Shown: positions 8,374 to 14,825 of the stretch, piece after piece
How the letters are laid out: each line of letters starts with the position of its first letter
How positions within the stretch are numbered: position 1 is the stretch's first letter
Origin: an uncultured Lachnospiraceae bacterium
GTDB taxonomy: Bacteria > Bacillota > Clostridia > Lachnospirales > Lachnospiraceae
DNA length: 21,521 bases
Reading direction: 5' to 3'
Assembly (NCBI GenBank): GCA_910585255.1
Contig: CAJUEI010000041.1
Coordinates: forward strand, 1-21,521
Notes under the pieces: generated by a model
What the model saw: only the letters and a program-made list of their open reading frames with translations
What the model was told of the DNA's origin: nothing
Databases searched by the model: none
Translations under genes and position numbers: made by a program

Positions 8374-8670
8374 TTAAGCCTGATTCTTTTCACGCTGTTT
8401 TCTATCCTTTTCATTCTGCCGTTTCTGCTTTGCAATTAAACGTTTTATCTGTTCTGCCGACATCCCCGGCTCTGGATAAAACTTCTGAATCTTTTCCTTT
8501 TCTTCTTGTAAAGCTGCGTTTTTCTCTAACACTTTTCCCCTTACAATGTTATAGCTTCGTGGGGCATCTACCATAACCTTATAGTTATTCGCTGTACCTC
8601 CTAAAAACACAACTTTAATATCTTCTCCTATCGTAAAATACTCACCTGGCTTAATAGTGAAATTCAGCAT
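8374..8670 (-). CDS. csrA: Divergent CsrA-type translational regulator
   Basis: The start is set at 8670, because ATG there follows a perfect AAGGAGG ribosome site; a longer reading upstream would run through the recombination site and has no ribosome site. The 98-residue product aligns without gaps to CsrA over its first 50 residues: MLNFTIKPGEYFTIG, then VMVDAPRSYNIVRGKVLE with the RNA-binding Arg44 and the DAP motif in place. The second RNA contact, Arg6 of E. coli CsrA, is Ile here, followed by Lys7. CsrA is usually 60-75 residues; this one has an additional charged helix of about 45 residues rich in Lys, Gln and Glu. In Firmicutes CsrA represses flagellin translation and is antagonised by FliW, which is not in this window. 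Its position just before flagellin fits that role. Confidence 0.85.
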   Translation of the reverse strand: MLNFTIKPGEYFTIGEDIKVVFLGGTANNYKVMVDAPRSYNIVRGKVLEKNAALQEEKEKIQKFYPEPGMSAEQIKRLIAKQKRQNEKDRKQREKNQA

Positions 8671-8676
8671 CTGAAA

Positions 8677-8686
8677 ACCTCCTTGT
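8677..8686 (-). promoter_or_regulatory. CsrA-type consensus over the csrA ribosome-binding site
   Basis: The csrA ribosome site reads ACAAGGAGGT, again matching ACAnGGAnGT at every fixed position, 6 nt before the ATG. This suggests CsrA represses its own translation. As with flagellin, some of the match is inherent in a strong Shine-Dalgarno. Confidence 0.5.
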
Positions 8687-8721
8687 TCGATTTTTACCAG
8701 TCCTTGTATTTTGTCGAACCT

Positions 8722-8753
8722 GGATGCAACATTTTGTATAAAGTGTTGCATCC
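8722..8753 (+). repeat. Left recombination site of the invertible segment
   Basis: A 32-bp loxP-like site: 12-bp arms GGATGCAACATT and AGTGTTGCATCC (inverted, one mismatch) around an asymmetric 8-bp core TTGTATAA. Arms of this size around a 6-8 bp core are the standard substrate of tyrosine recombinases. Its partner lies at 9578-9609 in opposite orientation. The left edge is 52 bp upstream of the csrA start. Confidence 0.85.
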
Positions 8754-8779
8754 TTACAAAATATGTCGCAATATGGAAC

Positions 8780-8815
8780 CTGTAAAAAATCCAGCAATAT
8801 CCACATTTTTTACAG
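8780..8815. other. AT-rich hairpin upstream of the recombinase
   Basis: A perfect 11-bp inverted repeat (CTGTAAAAAAT with ATTTTTTACAG) with a 14-nt loop lies between the left recombination site and the recombinase gene. It could act as a weak terminator for transcripts crossing the left site, or as an accessory protein site. Its low GC content makes it a poor classic terminator. Confidence 0.4.
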
Positions 8816-8853
8816 CTTATAGGAAAAAAAAGAAGAAAAAAGGAGAATTTGTT

Positions 8854-9432
8854 ATGAGTACTACACAACCAATTAAGAATTTAGATGATCTGGAAAATCT
8901 AAAAAATTACTATTTAAACACACAGCCCAATCTTAGAAACTACGCTATGATCAGCACAGGAGTAAACACGGCCCTTCGAATCGGAGATATTCTCTCTCTG
9001 CAGTGGAAAGAGGTCTATGACTTTCAAAAACAAAGTTTTCAAACCCATTTAATTCATATAGAAGCAAAGACCGGAAAACAAACCTGTATTGCCATTAATC
9101 AAAGTCTTTGTTCTGCTTTAAACTTATACCTGCAGTCTCTGCCTCTCCCTCTGCCTGAACACTATATCTTCCAAGGCAAAACGCCAAAGCACCCGCTTTC
9201 TCGTTCTCAGGCGTTCCGTATTATTAAGCAGGCATGCAGCGATCTGCATCTATCCGAACATATCAGTTGTCATTCCCTTAGAAAAACATTTGGATATCAT
9301 GCCTGGATAGCCGGCGTAAATCCTGCTATACTAATGGTTATCTATAATCATACTTCTTTTGCTAATACAAAACGATATCTTGGAATTGAACAAGACGATA
9401 AAGACCAGATCTTTTTGAATTTAAATTTATAA
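8854..9432 (+). CDS. Small tyrosine recombinase (FimB/FimE-like), probable inversion enzyme
   Basis: The ATG at 8854 follows AAAGGAG at 8 nt and gives 192 residues; a longer reading starting at 8683 would cross the recombination site and has no ribosome site. All catalytic residues of the tyrosine recombinase/phage integrase family are visible: Arg42 (NTALRIGDIL), Lys72 or Lys75 in the beta-hairpin (AKTGKQ), His140 and Arg143 (HSLRKTFGYH), His166 (NHTS, where GHxS is usual) and the nucleophile Tyr175 (NTKRYLGI). There is no N-terminal arm-binding domain, so the protein is almost all catalytic domain, as in FimB and FimE (about 200 residues), which invert the fimS promoter. It lies inside the pair of inverted sites, so it flips together with its switch. 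A weak TTGCAT...CAATAT promoter may start in the left site. Confidence 0.9.
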   Translation: MSTTQPIKNLDDLENLKNYYLNTQPNLRNYAMISTGVNTALRIGDILSLQWKEVYDFQKQSFQTHLIHIEAKTGKQTCIAINQSLCSALNLYLQSLPLPLPEHYIFQGKTPKHPLSRSQAFRIIKQACSDLHLSEHISCHSLRKTFGYHAWIAGVNPAILMVIYNHTSFANTKRYLGIEQDDKDQIFLNLNL

Positions 9433-9577
9433 GAATAAATCTGATATACCATTTAAAAGAGCTTTAAAAATATAAAAAAGGGGATTTGTCCTATCACACG
9501 ATAACAAGAGAAAGAAAAAATTTTTCAAAAGACTATAAAGATTTTTTAAAAGCCTCCGATATAATAATCAAGAACAG
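9433..9577. other. Right end of the invertible segment between recombinase and site
   Basis: This AT-rich stretch has no ORF. It holds two short dyads (TTTAAA...TTTAAA near 9455, GAAAAAATTTTTC near 9515), neither a convincing terminator, and the sigma-D-like promoter at 9536-9565. After inversion, read-through from the recombinase gene into csrA would therefore also be possible. Confidence 0.5.
9536..9565 (+). promoter_or_regulatory. Sigma-D (sigma-28) type promoter inside the invertible segment
   Basis: TAAA (9536-9539), a spacer of exactly 15 bp and TCCGATAT (9555-9562) match the flagellar sigma consensus TAAA-N15-GCCGATAT at 11 of 12 fixed positions. A perfect sigma-A -10 hexamer TATAAT overlaps at 9560-9565, but no good sigma-A -35 lies at 16-18 bp. 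Transcription would start near 9570, 8 bp before the right recombination site. In the present orientation it reads away from csrA and flagellin; after inversion it would read into them. Confidence 0.7.
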
Positions 9578-9609
9578 GGATGCAACACTTTATACAAAAT
9601 GTTGTATCC
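9578..9609 (-). repeat. Right recombination site of the invertible segment
   Basis: The reverse complement of the site at 8722-8753: arms GGATGCAACACT and AATGTTGTATCC around the core TTATACAA, with a single base difference in the outer arm (GTATCC for GCATCC). The preserved core in opposite orientation predicts inversion. Confidence 0.85.
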
Positions 9610-9771
9610 TATTTTTAGTCTATCCACATTTTATCATTATATCCCCATTTTTCATATAAAATTTACATTTCCAATATATATTTAAAAAAATTAAGCAGGA
9701 AAAGTAACCTTCCCCACTTGCCGCACCAAACGTTCGTCAGCTCCATCGTTCTTTGGAGGCTCATATATATA
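9610..9771. other. Gene-free stretch after the invertible segment; possible short RNA
   Basis: I see no ORF here. With the switch as given, transcription from the promoter at 9536-9565 would cross this stretch and stop at the terminator at 9772-9808, giving an RNA of about 240 nt. It would contain three GGA triplets (ACAGGGATGC at 9574-9583, 9698-9700, 9755-9757), the last in a CTCCA/TGGAG stem. About that number is expected by chance, so a function as a CsrA-binding RNA is only a hypothesis. Confidence 0.25.
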
Positions 9772-9808
9772 AAAAGACGGTATGTCACACCCTGACATAC
9801 CGTCTTTT
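9772..9808. terminator. Strong bidirectional terminator
   Basis: A perfect 16-bp stem (AAAAGACGGTATGTCA with TGACATACCGTCTTTT) with a 5-nt loop, with runs of A on the left and T on the right. It ends the minus-strand TraX-like gene from the right and would also stop plus-strand transcripts leaving the invertible segment. Confidence 0.85.
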
Positions 9809-9817
9809 ATCTGTCTT

Positions 9818-10564
9818 TTAAAGTATCACATACCGAGTAATCAATCCCAAAATCAACAAATGTGCCGGATAAAAAATATAAAAAAAGTACTTCATCTGCC
9901 GTCCTCTCTGTCCATTATATAAATGCATAGGAACAAAAGCTACCAATCCTGTAAGCTCCGTCAGACTGCACAAAAGCAGTACTACTCCAGCCGCAATATC
10001 TCTCCAAATGACTTTCTCGCGAAACAAATACAATACCACAATCAGCAGTATGCCATACATATCATAATCTGTCTGCAAGATATGAGCGGCTGCCAATCCT
10101 CCCAATAAACTAACTACTCGTAAAATCCGACTTTTTATATCTGCACCGCCAAAATGCCGAATCCCACACAGAGTAAATACCCCTATCAAAAGTGTAAAAT
10201 ACACATTTTGATAAGACGGATAAAAAACATTTCCAAATAAAGCCAGATCAAAAGGCACTTCTGACACCAATGCAAAAATTCCTAAACGAAACATATATTT
10301 TTTTACACTATGTGTATAACAGAACCCTTCCACCAGCAAAAAACAAAAAATAGGAAACCCAAGCCTTCCAATATAACGCATAACCCAATACAACTGTGCC
10401 CATCGCTGCTGCTGATCCAATGTCAACCCCGTTTCAGACTGAAAGATCCCATTTTGAATAATAGCTACCGCCGTATGATCAATCAACATGGTAATAATAG
10501 CAATCCACTTTAAAATATTCCCTGTCAGCCCTTTTTCTCTCATTTCTATTTCTTTTTGATTCAT
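9818..10564 (-). CDS. TraX-family integral membrane protein
   Basis: I place the start at 10564, where AAGGAG precedes the ATG by 7 nt, giving 248 residues; an in-frame ATG 13 codons earlier lacks a ribosome site. The protein has about seven membrane segments and the TraX-family marks: LKWIAIITMLIDHTAV near the N-terminus, YIGRLGFPIFCFLLVEGF, then a FRLGIFALVSEVPFDLALFG segment. The family is named after the F-plasmid pilin acetylase TraX, but chromosomal members in Firmicutes are unlinked to conjugation and their substrates are unknown; an acyltransferase role on surface polymers is possible. It is divergent from the DUF951 gene and is not clearly in an operon. Confidence 0.8.
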   Translation of the reverse strand: MNQKEIEMREKGLTGNILKWIAIITMLIDHTAVAIIQNGIFQSETGLTLDQQQRWAQLYWVMRYIGRLGFPIFCFLLVEGFCYTHSVKKYMFRLGIFALVSEVPFDLALFGNVFYPSYQNVYFTLLIGVFTLCGIRHFGGADIKSRILRVVSLLGGLAAAHILQTDYDMYGILLIVVLYLFREKVIWRDIAAGVVLLLCSLTELTGLVAFVPMHLYNGQRGRQMKYFFYIFYPAHLLILGLITRYVIL

Positions 10565-10736
10565 ATTTTCTCCTTTTATTCCGTCTGCCGTTCTCTTCCC
10601 CAAATATCTATTTCTTAACTCTCCAGATTTTCCCAGTTTTTCTGATTTTCCTAATTTCCCTAAAATCCCAAAATAAATATTTCCTATTTTTCAAATTCAT
10701 GTTAAAATAACAAAAGCAGTTTAAACCATAAAATCA

Positions 10737-10782
10737 AAAGGAAATTCGGAATCCGCTCCGCTACTTCCTTGATAGCTTAAAA
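10737..10782 (+). repeat. 46-bp dispersed repeat, copy 1
   Basis: This 46-bp block recurs at 16649-16694 with only three substitutions. It contains AAGGAA and TTCCTT as outer arms of a small dyad, with a GC-richer centre than the surrounding DNA. It sits in the intergenic space between the TraX-like gene and DUF951. I do not recognise the repeat family. Confidence 0.8.
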
Positions 10783-10796
10783 ATACAAAATATATC
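10769..10796 (+). promoter_or_regulatory. Candidate promoter of the DUF951 gene
   Basis: TTGATA (5 of 6), a 16-bp spacer and TATATC (4 of 6) lie just upstream of the DUF951 gene. The -35 falls inside the 46-bp repeat. Only a moderate match. Confidence 0.35.
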
Positions 10797-10819
10797 ATAA
10801 ATAGAAAGGATTTATAAAA

Positions 10820-11008
10820 ATGGAATATCATATTGGCGATATTGTCAAACTTAAAAAACCGCATCCATGCGGAAACAGCGAATGGGAAATCCTACGGGTC
10901 GGCATGGACTTCCGCCTCAAATGCTTAGGATGCGGTCATCAAGTTATGGTAACACGAAAACTGGTAGAAAAAAACACCAGAGGACTCCGCCCAAAGGAAG
11001 AATCCTAA
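10820..11008 (+). CDS. DUF951 family small protein
   Basis: A 62-residue protein that starts with YHIGDIVKLKKPHPCGNSEW and continues CLGCGHQVMVTR, the pattern of the DUF951 family found widely in Firmicutes as a single short domain. Cys17, Cys35, Cys38 and His40 could bind a metal ion. The N-terminal part reads like a small beta-barrel, and a nucleic-acid-related role has been suggested by its usual context, but the function is not known to me. The ribosome site is AAAGGA, 9 nt before the ATG. It is convergent with the Sir2 gene; the end of the coding region forms one arm of the shared terminator. Confidence 0.85.
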   Translation: MEYHIGDIVKLKKPHPCGNSEWEILRVGMDFRLKCLGCGHQVMVTRKLVEKNTRGLRPKEES

Positions 11009-11028
11009 GGGCGGTCTTCTGTTTCCCT
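10978..11028. terminator. Shared terminator between DUF951 and Sir2 genes
   Basis: CAGAGGACTCCGCCC (10978-10992) pairs with GGGCGGTCTTCTG (11009-11021) with one bulge and one G-T pair. On the minus strand the stem is followed by GTGTTTTTTT, a good tail for the Sir2 gene. On the plus strand the tail is weaker (TTTCCCTTT). Confidence 0.6.
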
Positions 11029-11742
11029 TTAAACCTGAGAAAACACCTTTCCCAGTCCTTCCTGTATCAAAAGATCCGCTCTGGCATCCATAGGCGTAAC
11101 GGATTTATTAATTAAAACCAATTTTCTTCCCCGATAATAATCGATCAGCCCTGCCGCTGGATAGACAGTCAAAGAAGTTCCTCCAACAATCAGAACATCC
11201 GCTTCCTGAATTCTCCTCACCGCCTCCGATAACACTGTAGAATCCAATCCTTCCTCATAAAGCACTACATCAGGCTTAATTCTTCCGCCGCAGCTGCACC
11301 GAGGAACACCCTCCCCATGCAGTATCTCTTCCATATCATAAAATTTATGACAGGACTGGCAATAATTCCGCATAACCGATCCATGCAGTTCCAATACACA
11401 CTGACTTCCTGCCGCCTGATGAAGCCCGTCAATATTTTGAGTAATTACTGCCTTAAGTTTTCCTTCTCTTTCTAGCTCTGCCAGACGAATATGGGTCTGA
11501 TTGGGTTTTGCATCAGGAAAAAGCATCTTACTGCGGTAAAACCGATAAAACTCCTCTGTATGACTGATATAAAAACTATGGCTTAATATTGTCTCTGGAG
11601 GATATTGATACTGTTGATGATAAAGCCCGTCCACACTGCGAAAATCTGGTATCTTACTTTCTGTAGAAACCCCTGCCCCGCCAAAAAATACAATATTATC
11701 ACTCTTTTGAATCCACTCTTTTAACTGTTCTACTTCATTCAT
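11029..11742 (-). CDS. cobB: Sir2-family NAD-dependent protein deacylase
   Basis: The 237-residue length and motifs fit bacterial sirtuins. GGAGVSTESKIPDFR (21-35) is the NAD-binding loop, with Lys30 where Gly is usual. TQNIDGLH (101-108) follows, His120 (LELHG) is the catalytic histidine, and Cys128, Cys131, Cys149 and Cys151 form the zinc site (CxxC ... CxC). GGTSLTVYPAAG (187-198) is the second NAD loop. The enzyme removes acyl groups from lysines, releasing nicotinamide and O-acyl-ADP-ribose in the cytoplasm. AAGGAG lies 9 nt before the ATG. The gene stands alone between convergent DUF951 and divergent MATE genes. Confidence 0.93.
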   Translation of the reverse strand: MNEVEQLKEWIQKSDNIVFFGGAGVSTESKIPDFRSVDGLYHQQYQYPPETILSHSFYISHTEEFYRFYRSKMLFPDAKPNQTHIRLAELEREGKLKAVITQNIDGLHQAAGSQCVLELHGSVMRNYCQSCHKFYDMEEILHGEGVPRCSCGGRIKPDVVLYEEGLDSTVLSEAVRRIQEADVLIVGGTSLTVYPAAGLIDYYRGRKLVLINKSVTPMDARADLLIQEGLGKVFSQV

Positions 11743-11961
11743 AATGGCTGCTCCTTATATCTCAAACTCTCTTTTTTATTTCGATAAACTCCTCTTTCCA
11801 TTCTAATTATAATAGATTTTTTTAAAAAGAAAAGAAAAATTTATATTATTTCTCCTAAGATCCATAAAACATTTCTAAAAAGGATAATAAAAGACATTTC
11901 TTTTTCTCCCTGCCTGAGTATAATAGAAACTATTGATTTTATAAAAAGAAAAGGAGAAACC

Positions 11962-13323
11962 ATGTTTTTTAAATATTCCAAATCCTCAGCCCTGCCAAAA
12001 GATCCGCTCTTTTCTAATCAAGCTCTATACCAGCTTATCATTCCCCTAATTATTGAACAGTTTCTATCAGTATTTGTAGGAATGGTTGATATTATGATGA
12101 TCTCTTCTTCTGGAGAAGCTGCGGTATCTGGTATTTCTTTAGTGGATACTATCAATATCCTGCTTATCAACCTGTTTTCTGCTCTGGCTACAGGCGGTTC
12201 TGTGGTTGCCGCCCACTATTTAGGACAGAAAAAAAGAGAGAAAGCCTGTCTAAGTGCAAACCAGCTTCTCTTATCTGTTACTGTATTATCCTCTGCCATT
12301 GCATTGATTTCCCTTCTTTTCAATCGGCTCATTCTATCCCTTATCTTTGGTCATGTAGAAAAAGCCGTTATGGAAAGTGCTGTCACCTATTTTTATCTGT
12401 CAGCTCTCTCCTATCCATTCTTAGGAATTTACAATGGCTGTGCTGCACTGTGCCGTTCTATGGGAAATTCTAAAATTTCCATGAAGACCTCACTCTGCAT
12501 GAACTGTATCAATATTGCGGGAAACTCTGTATTTCTCTATCTCTTTCAGATGGGAGTCGCAGGAGTCGGCATGGCAACCCTAATTTCCCGTATTACTGCC
12601 GCCATTATTATGTGTATCATTATCCTTAATAAAAACAACACCATCTATATTGATTTTGCACTAGGATTCTCCCCTAAATTTGCTATTATAAAAGATATTT
12701 TAAAAGTAGGCATCCCAACTGGTTTAGAAAACAGTATCTTCCAACTGGGAAAAATCCTAGTACAAAGCCTAATCGCCAGCTTCGGCACTGCTGCAATAGC
12801 AGCCAACGCCGTTGCCAATACCGTTGCTTCCTTTGAAGTTATCCCAGCCGCCGCTATAGGGTTAGCCATGGTCACTGTAACCGGACAGGCATATGGAGCA
12901 AAGCGAAAAGAGGAAACCATCTACTATGTAAAACGCTTAATGAAAATGGCATATCTCTCTATTGCGGTCACTTCTCTTCTCACCTGTGCCGCTGCTCCTG
13001 CCATTATCCGATTTTACAGTCTATCCCAAGAAGCTTCCTCTATCGCACTAAGTATTATTTTATATCACGGCATTGCCTGTATTCTAATCTGGCCGTCCTC
13101 CTTTGCACTGCCAAATGCACTTCGTGCTACTAATCATGCAAAATATACCATGATTGTTTCCATTCTCTCCATGTGGATCTTCCGAATCGGATTCAGCTAT
13201 CTAATTGGAGACACTATGGGATTTGGGGCATTAGGAGTCTGGATTGCTATGTCAATTGACTGGGCTGTCCGAAGTATCTGTTTTGTATGGAAATTAAAAG
13301 GCGGAAAATGGCTTGCCGACTAA
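11962..13323 (+). CDS. MATE family efflux transporter
   Basis: A 453-residue protein of about twelve membrane helices in two similar halves, typical of the MATE family, which exports drugs or metabolites using a sodium or proton gradient. Family marks are the start LYQLIIPLIIEQFLSVFVGMVD (helix 1), GGSVVAAHYLGQKKREKA at the helix 2-3 loop, and GLAMVTVTGQAYGAKRKEE in the second half. The ribosome site AAGGAGAAACC precedes the ATG. A TATAAT at 11919-11924 may be its -10, though I see no good -35. The substrate cannot be told from the sequence. The stop is 7 bp from the end of the convergent gene, with only a weak hairpin (GCCGA/TCGGC, 13315-13331) between. Confidence 0.9.
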   Translation: MFFKYSKSSALPKDPLFSNQALYQLIIPLIIEQFLSVFVGMVDIMMISSSGEAAVSGISLVDTINILLINLFSALATGGSVVAAHYLGQKKREKACLSANQLLLSVTVLSSAIALISLLFNRLILSLIFGHVEKAVMESAVTYFYLSALSYPFLGIYNGCAALCRSMGNSKISMKTSLCMNCINIAGNSVFLYLFQMGVAGVGMATLISRITAAIIMCIIILNKNNTIYIDFALGFSPKFAIIKDILKVGIPTGLENSIFQLGKILVQSLIASFGTAAIAANAVANTVASFEVIPAAAIGLAMVTVTGQAYGAKRKEETIYYVKRLMKMAYLSIAVTSLLTCAAAPAIIRFYSLSQEASSIALSIILYHGIACILIWPSSFALPNALRATNHAKYTMIVSILSMWIFRIGFSYLIGDTMGFGALGVWIAMSIDWAVRSICFVWKLKGGKWLAD

Positions 13324-13330
13324 AAATCGG

Positions 13331-13843
13331 CTAGTCATCAAACTTTCTGTTTTCTGCTTTCTGCACAGCATGTTTTGTGTCATGAAACACTTTATAAATA
13401 CTCCAACCCATAGCTCCCCCTACTCCCAAACTTAATAAATAGCAAATCGGAAAAAGCCACCACACTGTCATTACTGTTGCTCCCTGATAGTCCTCTTTTC
13501 TATAGTACAACGTAATTTCCTGTTTCTTACACCCTGCCTTTGAAACATTAATAATATACCGATTTCCATCTGGTGCAGTAAAATGAACTGTAGCATCTCC
13601 GGGATGATACGGAACCGTAACAGCCGTCCCGCCAAACCGCACCATTAATTCCCCCATATGAAGATGCAGTGTCAGCAAAAATACTCCTACCATAATTGCC
13701 AAAATCAATAATGGCAGCTTCGCTTCCTCTATCTTTTGCTTCCGCACTTCCCTCTTATTAAAAACCCGTGCACTTCCAACTCCAGAACCTTCATAATCTG
13801 CAGCATCCCTTGCCATCCGATCCTTTAAAAATATATCATTCAT
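13331..13843 (-). CDS. Two-helix membrane protein of unknown function
   Basis: A 170-residue protein I do not recognise with confidence. A basic cytoplasmic N-terminus (residues 1-42) leads into a membrane helix at 43-61, an external domain of about 60 residues with beta-rich pattern (VTVPYHPGDATVHFTAPDG, then NRYIINVSKAGCKKQEITLYY), and a second helix at 122-149, then a charged tail. This topology and the YxVxxxxxxYxxxxxx...ITLYYxxxD pattern recall DUF3592-type proteins, but the match is loose. The ribosome site GGGAGAAG precedes the ATG. A TATAAT-like box lies at 13862-13867 upstream. Confidence 0.7.
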   Translation of the reverse strand: MNDIFLKDRMARDAADYEGSGVGSARVFNKREVRKQKIEEAKLPLLILAIMVGVFLLTLHLHMGELMVRFGGTAVTVPYHPGDATVHFTAPDGNRYIINVSKAGCKKQEITLYYRKEDYQGATVMTVWWLFPICYLLSLGVGGAMGWSIYKVFHDTKHAVQKAENRKFDD

Positions 13844-13985
13844 AAAACTTCTCCCTTCTCTATTATATTTATACCATACAGCTAAAAACCTTTCCTCTCT
13901 TTTTTTAAATATAATAAAAAAAGTCTCTTTTGTCTATCTTATTTACATAACTGGTCTCTTTTCTTACACAAGTGGCATCTCTCTT

Positions 13986-14711
13986 TTAATCATGCCGTTC
14001 CTCACTCTCATACACTTCACAAAACCGAGCTGAAAAAGCGGGCTCTTCTCCTGCAGCATACAAATGAGAAATATCTCCAAACCCATTTATCCGAAACAAG
14101 GCAATCCCTTTTCTGCGTTCTTCCGTAATCAAAGTCGTAACCGAAGTAGGAGCCGCACAAAATCCGTGCAATATCGTCATTGGTGAAACCCCAAGCAAAT
14201 GACTAAGTAAAATACACTCCAGCCCAAAGTGACAGAAAAACACAATCGTATCCTGATTCGCCCGTTCTACCCGATAATAATTCTTCTCCCGCACATATCC
14301 ATAAGAAGCCAATAACTGATCAAACGACTGTGTTACCCAATCATACTCCTGCTTTACCCTTCCCTCCTGCAAAACCTCTGTCTCTGCCCAATTATATCGG
14401 CTATAATACTTCTCTTCTGCAGTCCAGTCAGCAGGAAGCCAATCCCAGATAATGGATTCCCTTCCTCTGTCTGGTCGAATAATCTTAGCCGCAAACTCCC
14501 GAAGCCAAAGACACTCTTCTGCCTTACGATTCATCTTCTTCAATGTATAAGAAGCCGTTTCCTTTGCCCTGCCAAGCGGAGATACATAAAATGCCTGAAT
14601 CTCCATCTTTGCCAGCCGCTCCGCCAGACAAGCTGCCTCCACTCGTCCCTTTTCTGTCAAAGCATCATTCACATAATCTGGATCTCCATGCCGAATAATT
14701 AATAACTTCAT
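13986..14711 (-). CDS. Histidine phosphatase (phosphoglycerate mutase-like) family protein
   Basis: The 241-residue protein begins MKLLIIRHGDPDY, where Arg7-His8-Gly9 is the phosphate-binding motif with the nucleophilic histidine. LTEKGRVEAACLAERL (18-33), YVSPLGRAKETA (42-53) and VFFCHFG (around 152-158, second catalytic His) complete the branch 1 histidine phosphatase pattern. Members dephosphorylate small metabolites or proteins; the substrate cannot be inferred. The insert between about residues 68 and 130 is larger than in cobC-like phosphatases. GGAG touches the ATG directly, so the working ribosome site is probably the AGGATAGG a few bases further upstream. It sits 114 bp after the ABC exporter pair. 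Confidence 0.85.
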   Translation of the reverse strand: MKLLIIRHGDPDYVNDALTEKGRVEAACLAERLAKMEIQAFYVSPLGRAKETASYTLKKMNRKAEECLWLREFAAKIIRPDRGRESIIWDWLPADWTAEEKYYSRYNWAETEVLQEGRVKQEYDWVTQSFDQLLASYGYVREKNYYRVERANQDTIVFFCHFGLECILLSHLLGVSPMTILHGFCAAPTSVTTLITEERRKGIALFRINGFGDISHLYAAGEEPAFSARFCEVYESEERHD

Positions 14712-14825
14712 CTCCTTTTCCTATCCTTTCTTTATGCTCTTTTCATTTTTAACTAAAACACAACTCCTATTTTCTCCCTTTTCCTCTATTCCGTCAAGTA
14801 TAAACCCTCAAATCTTCTGCACCTA

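Larger units (their letters stand above)
8722..9609. mobile_element. 888-bp invertible DNA segment (putative flagellar phase switch)
   Basis: The segment is bounded by two 32-bp sites that are reverse complements of each other except at one base in the outer arm of the right copy. Homology stops exactly at the site edges, as expected for conservative site-specific recombination. Because the core sequences TTGTATAA and TTATACAA are in opposite orientation, recombination would invert, not excise. Inside are a FimB/FimE-like recombinase gene, a hairpin, and a sigma-D-like promoter 16 bp inside the right site pointing outward to the right. After inversion that promoter would start transcription near position 8761, reading leftward into csrA and flagellin with a leader of about 90 nt. 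The segment is therefore a self-contained switch, OFF in this sequence. Inversion is inferred, not observed. Confidence 0.75.

Noticed and set aside
8683..8853. Longer N-terminus of the recombinase beginning at 8683
   Set aside because: It would translate through the recombination site, has no ribosome site, and adds no family homology; ATG at 8854 with AAAGGAG fits.
8671..8868. Longer CsrA of 164 residues
   Set aside because: The additional part crosses the recombination site and has no ribosome site; the CsrA fold begins exactly at ATG 8670, behind AAGGAGG.
8722..9609. Reading the segment as an integrated phage or integron remnant
   Set aside because: The sites are in inverted, not direct, orientation, and no other phage or cassette gene is present, so inversion explains the layout better.
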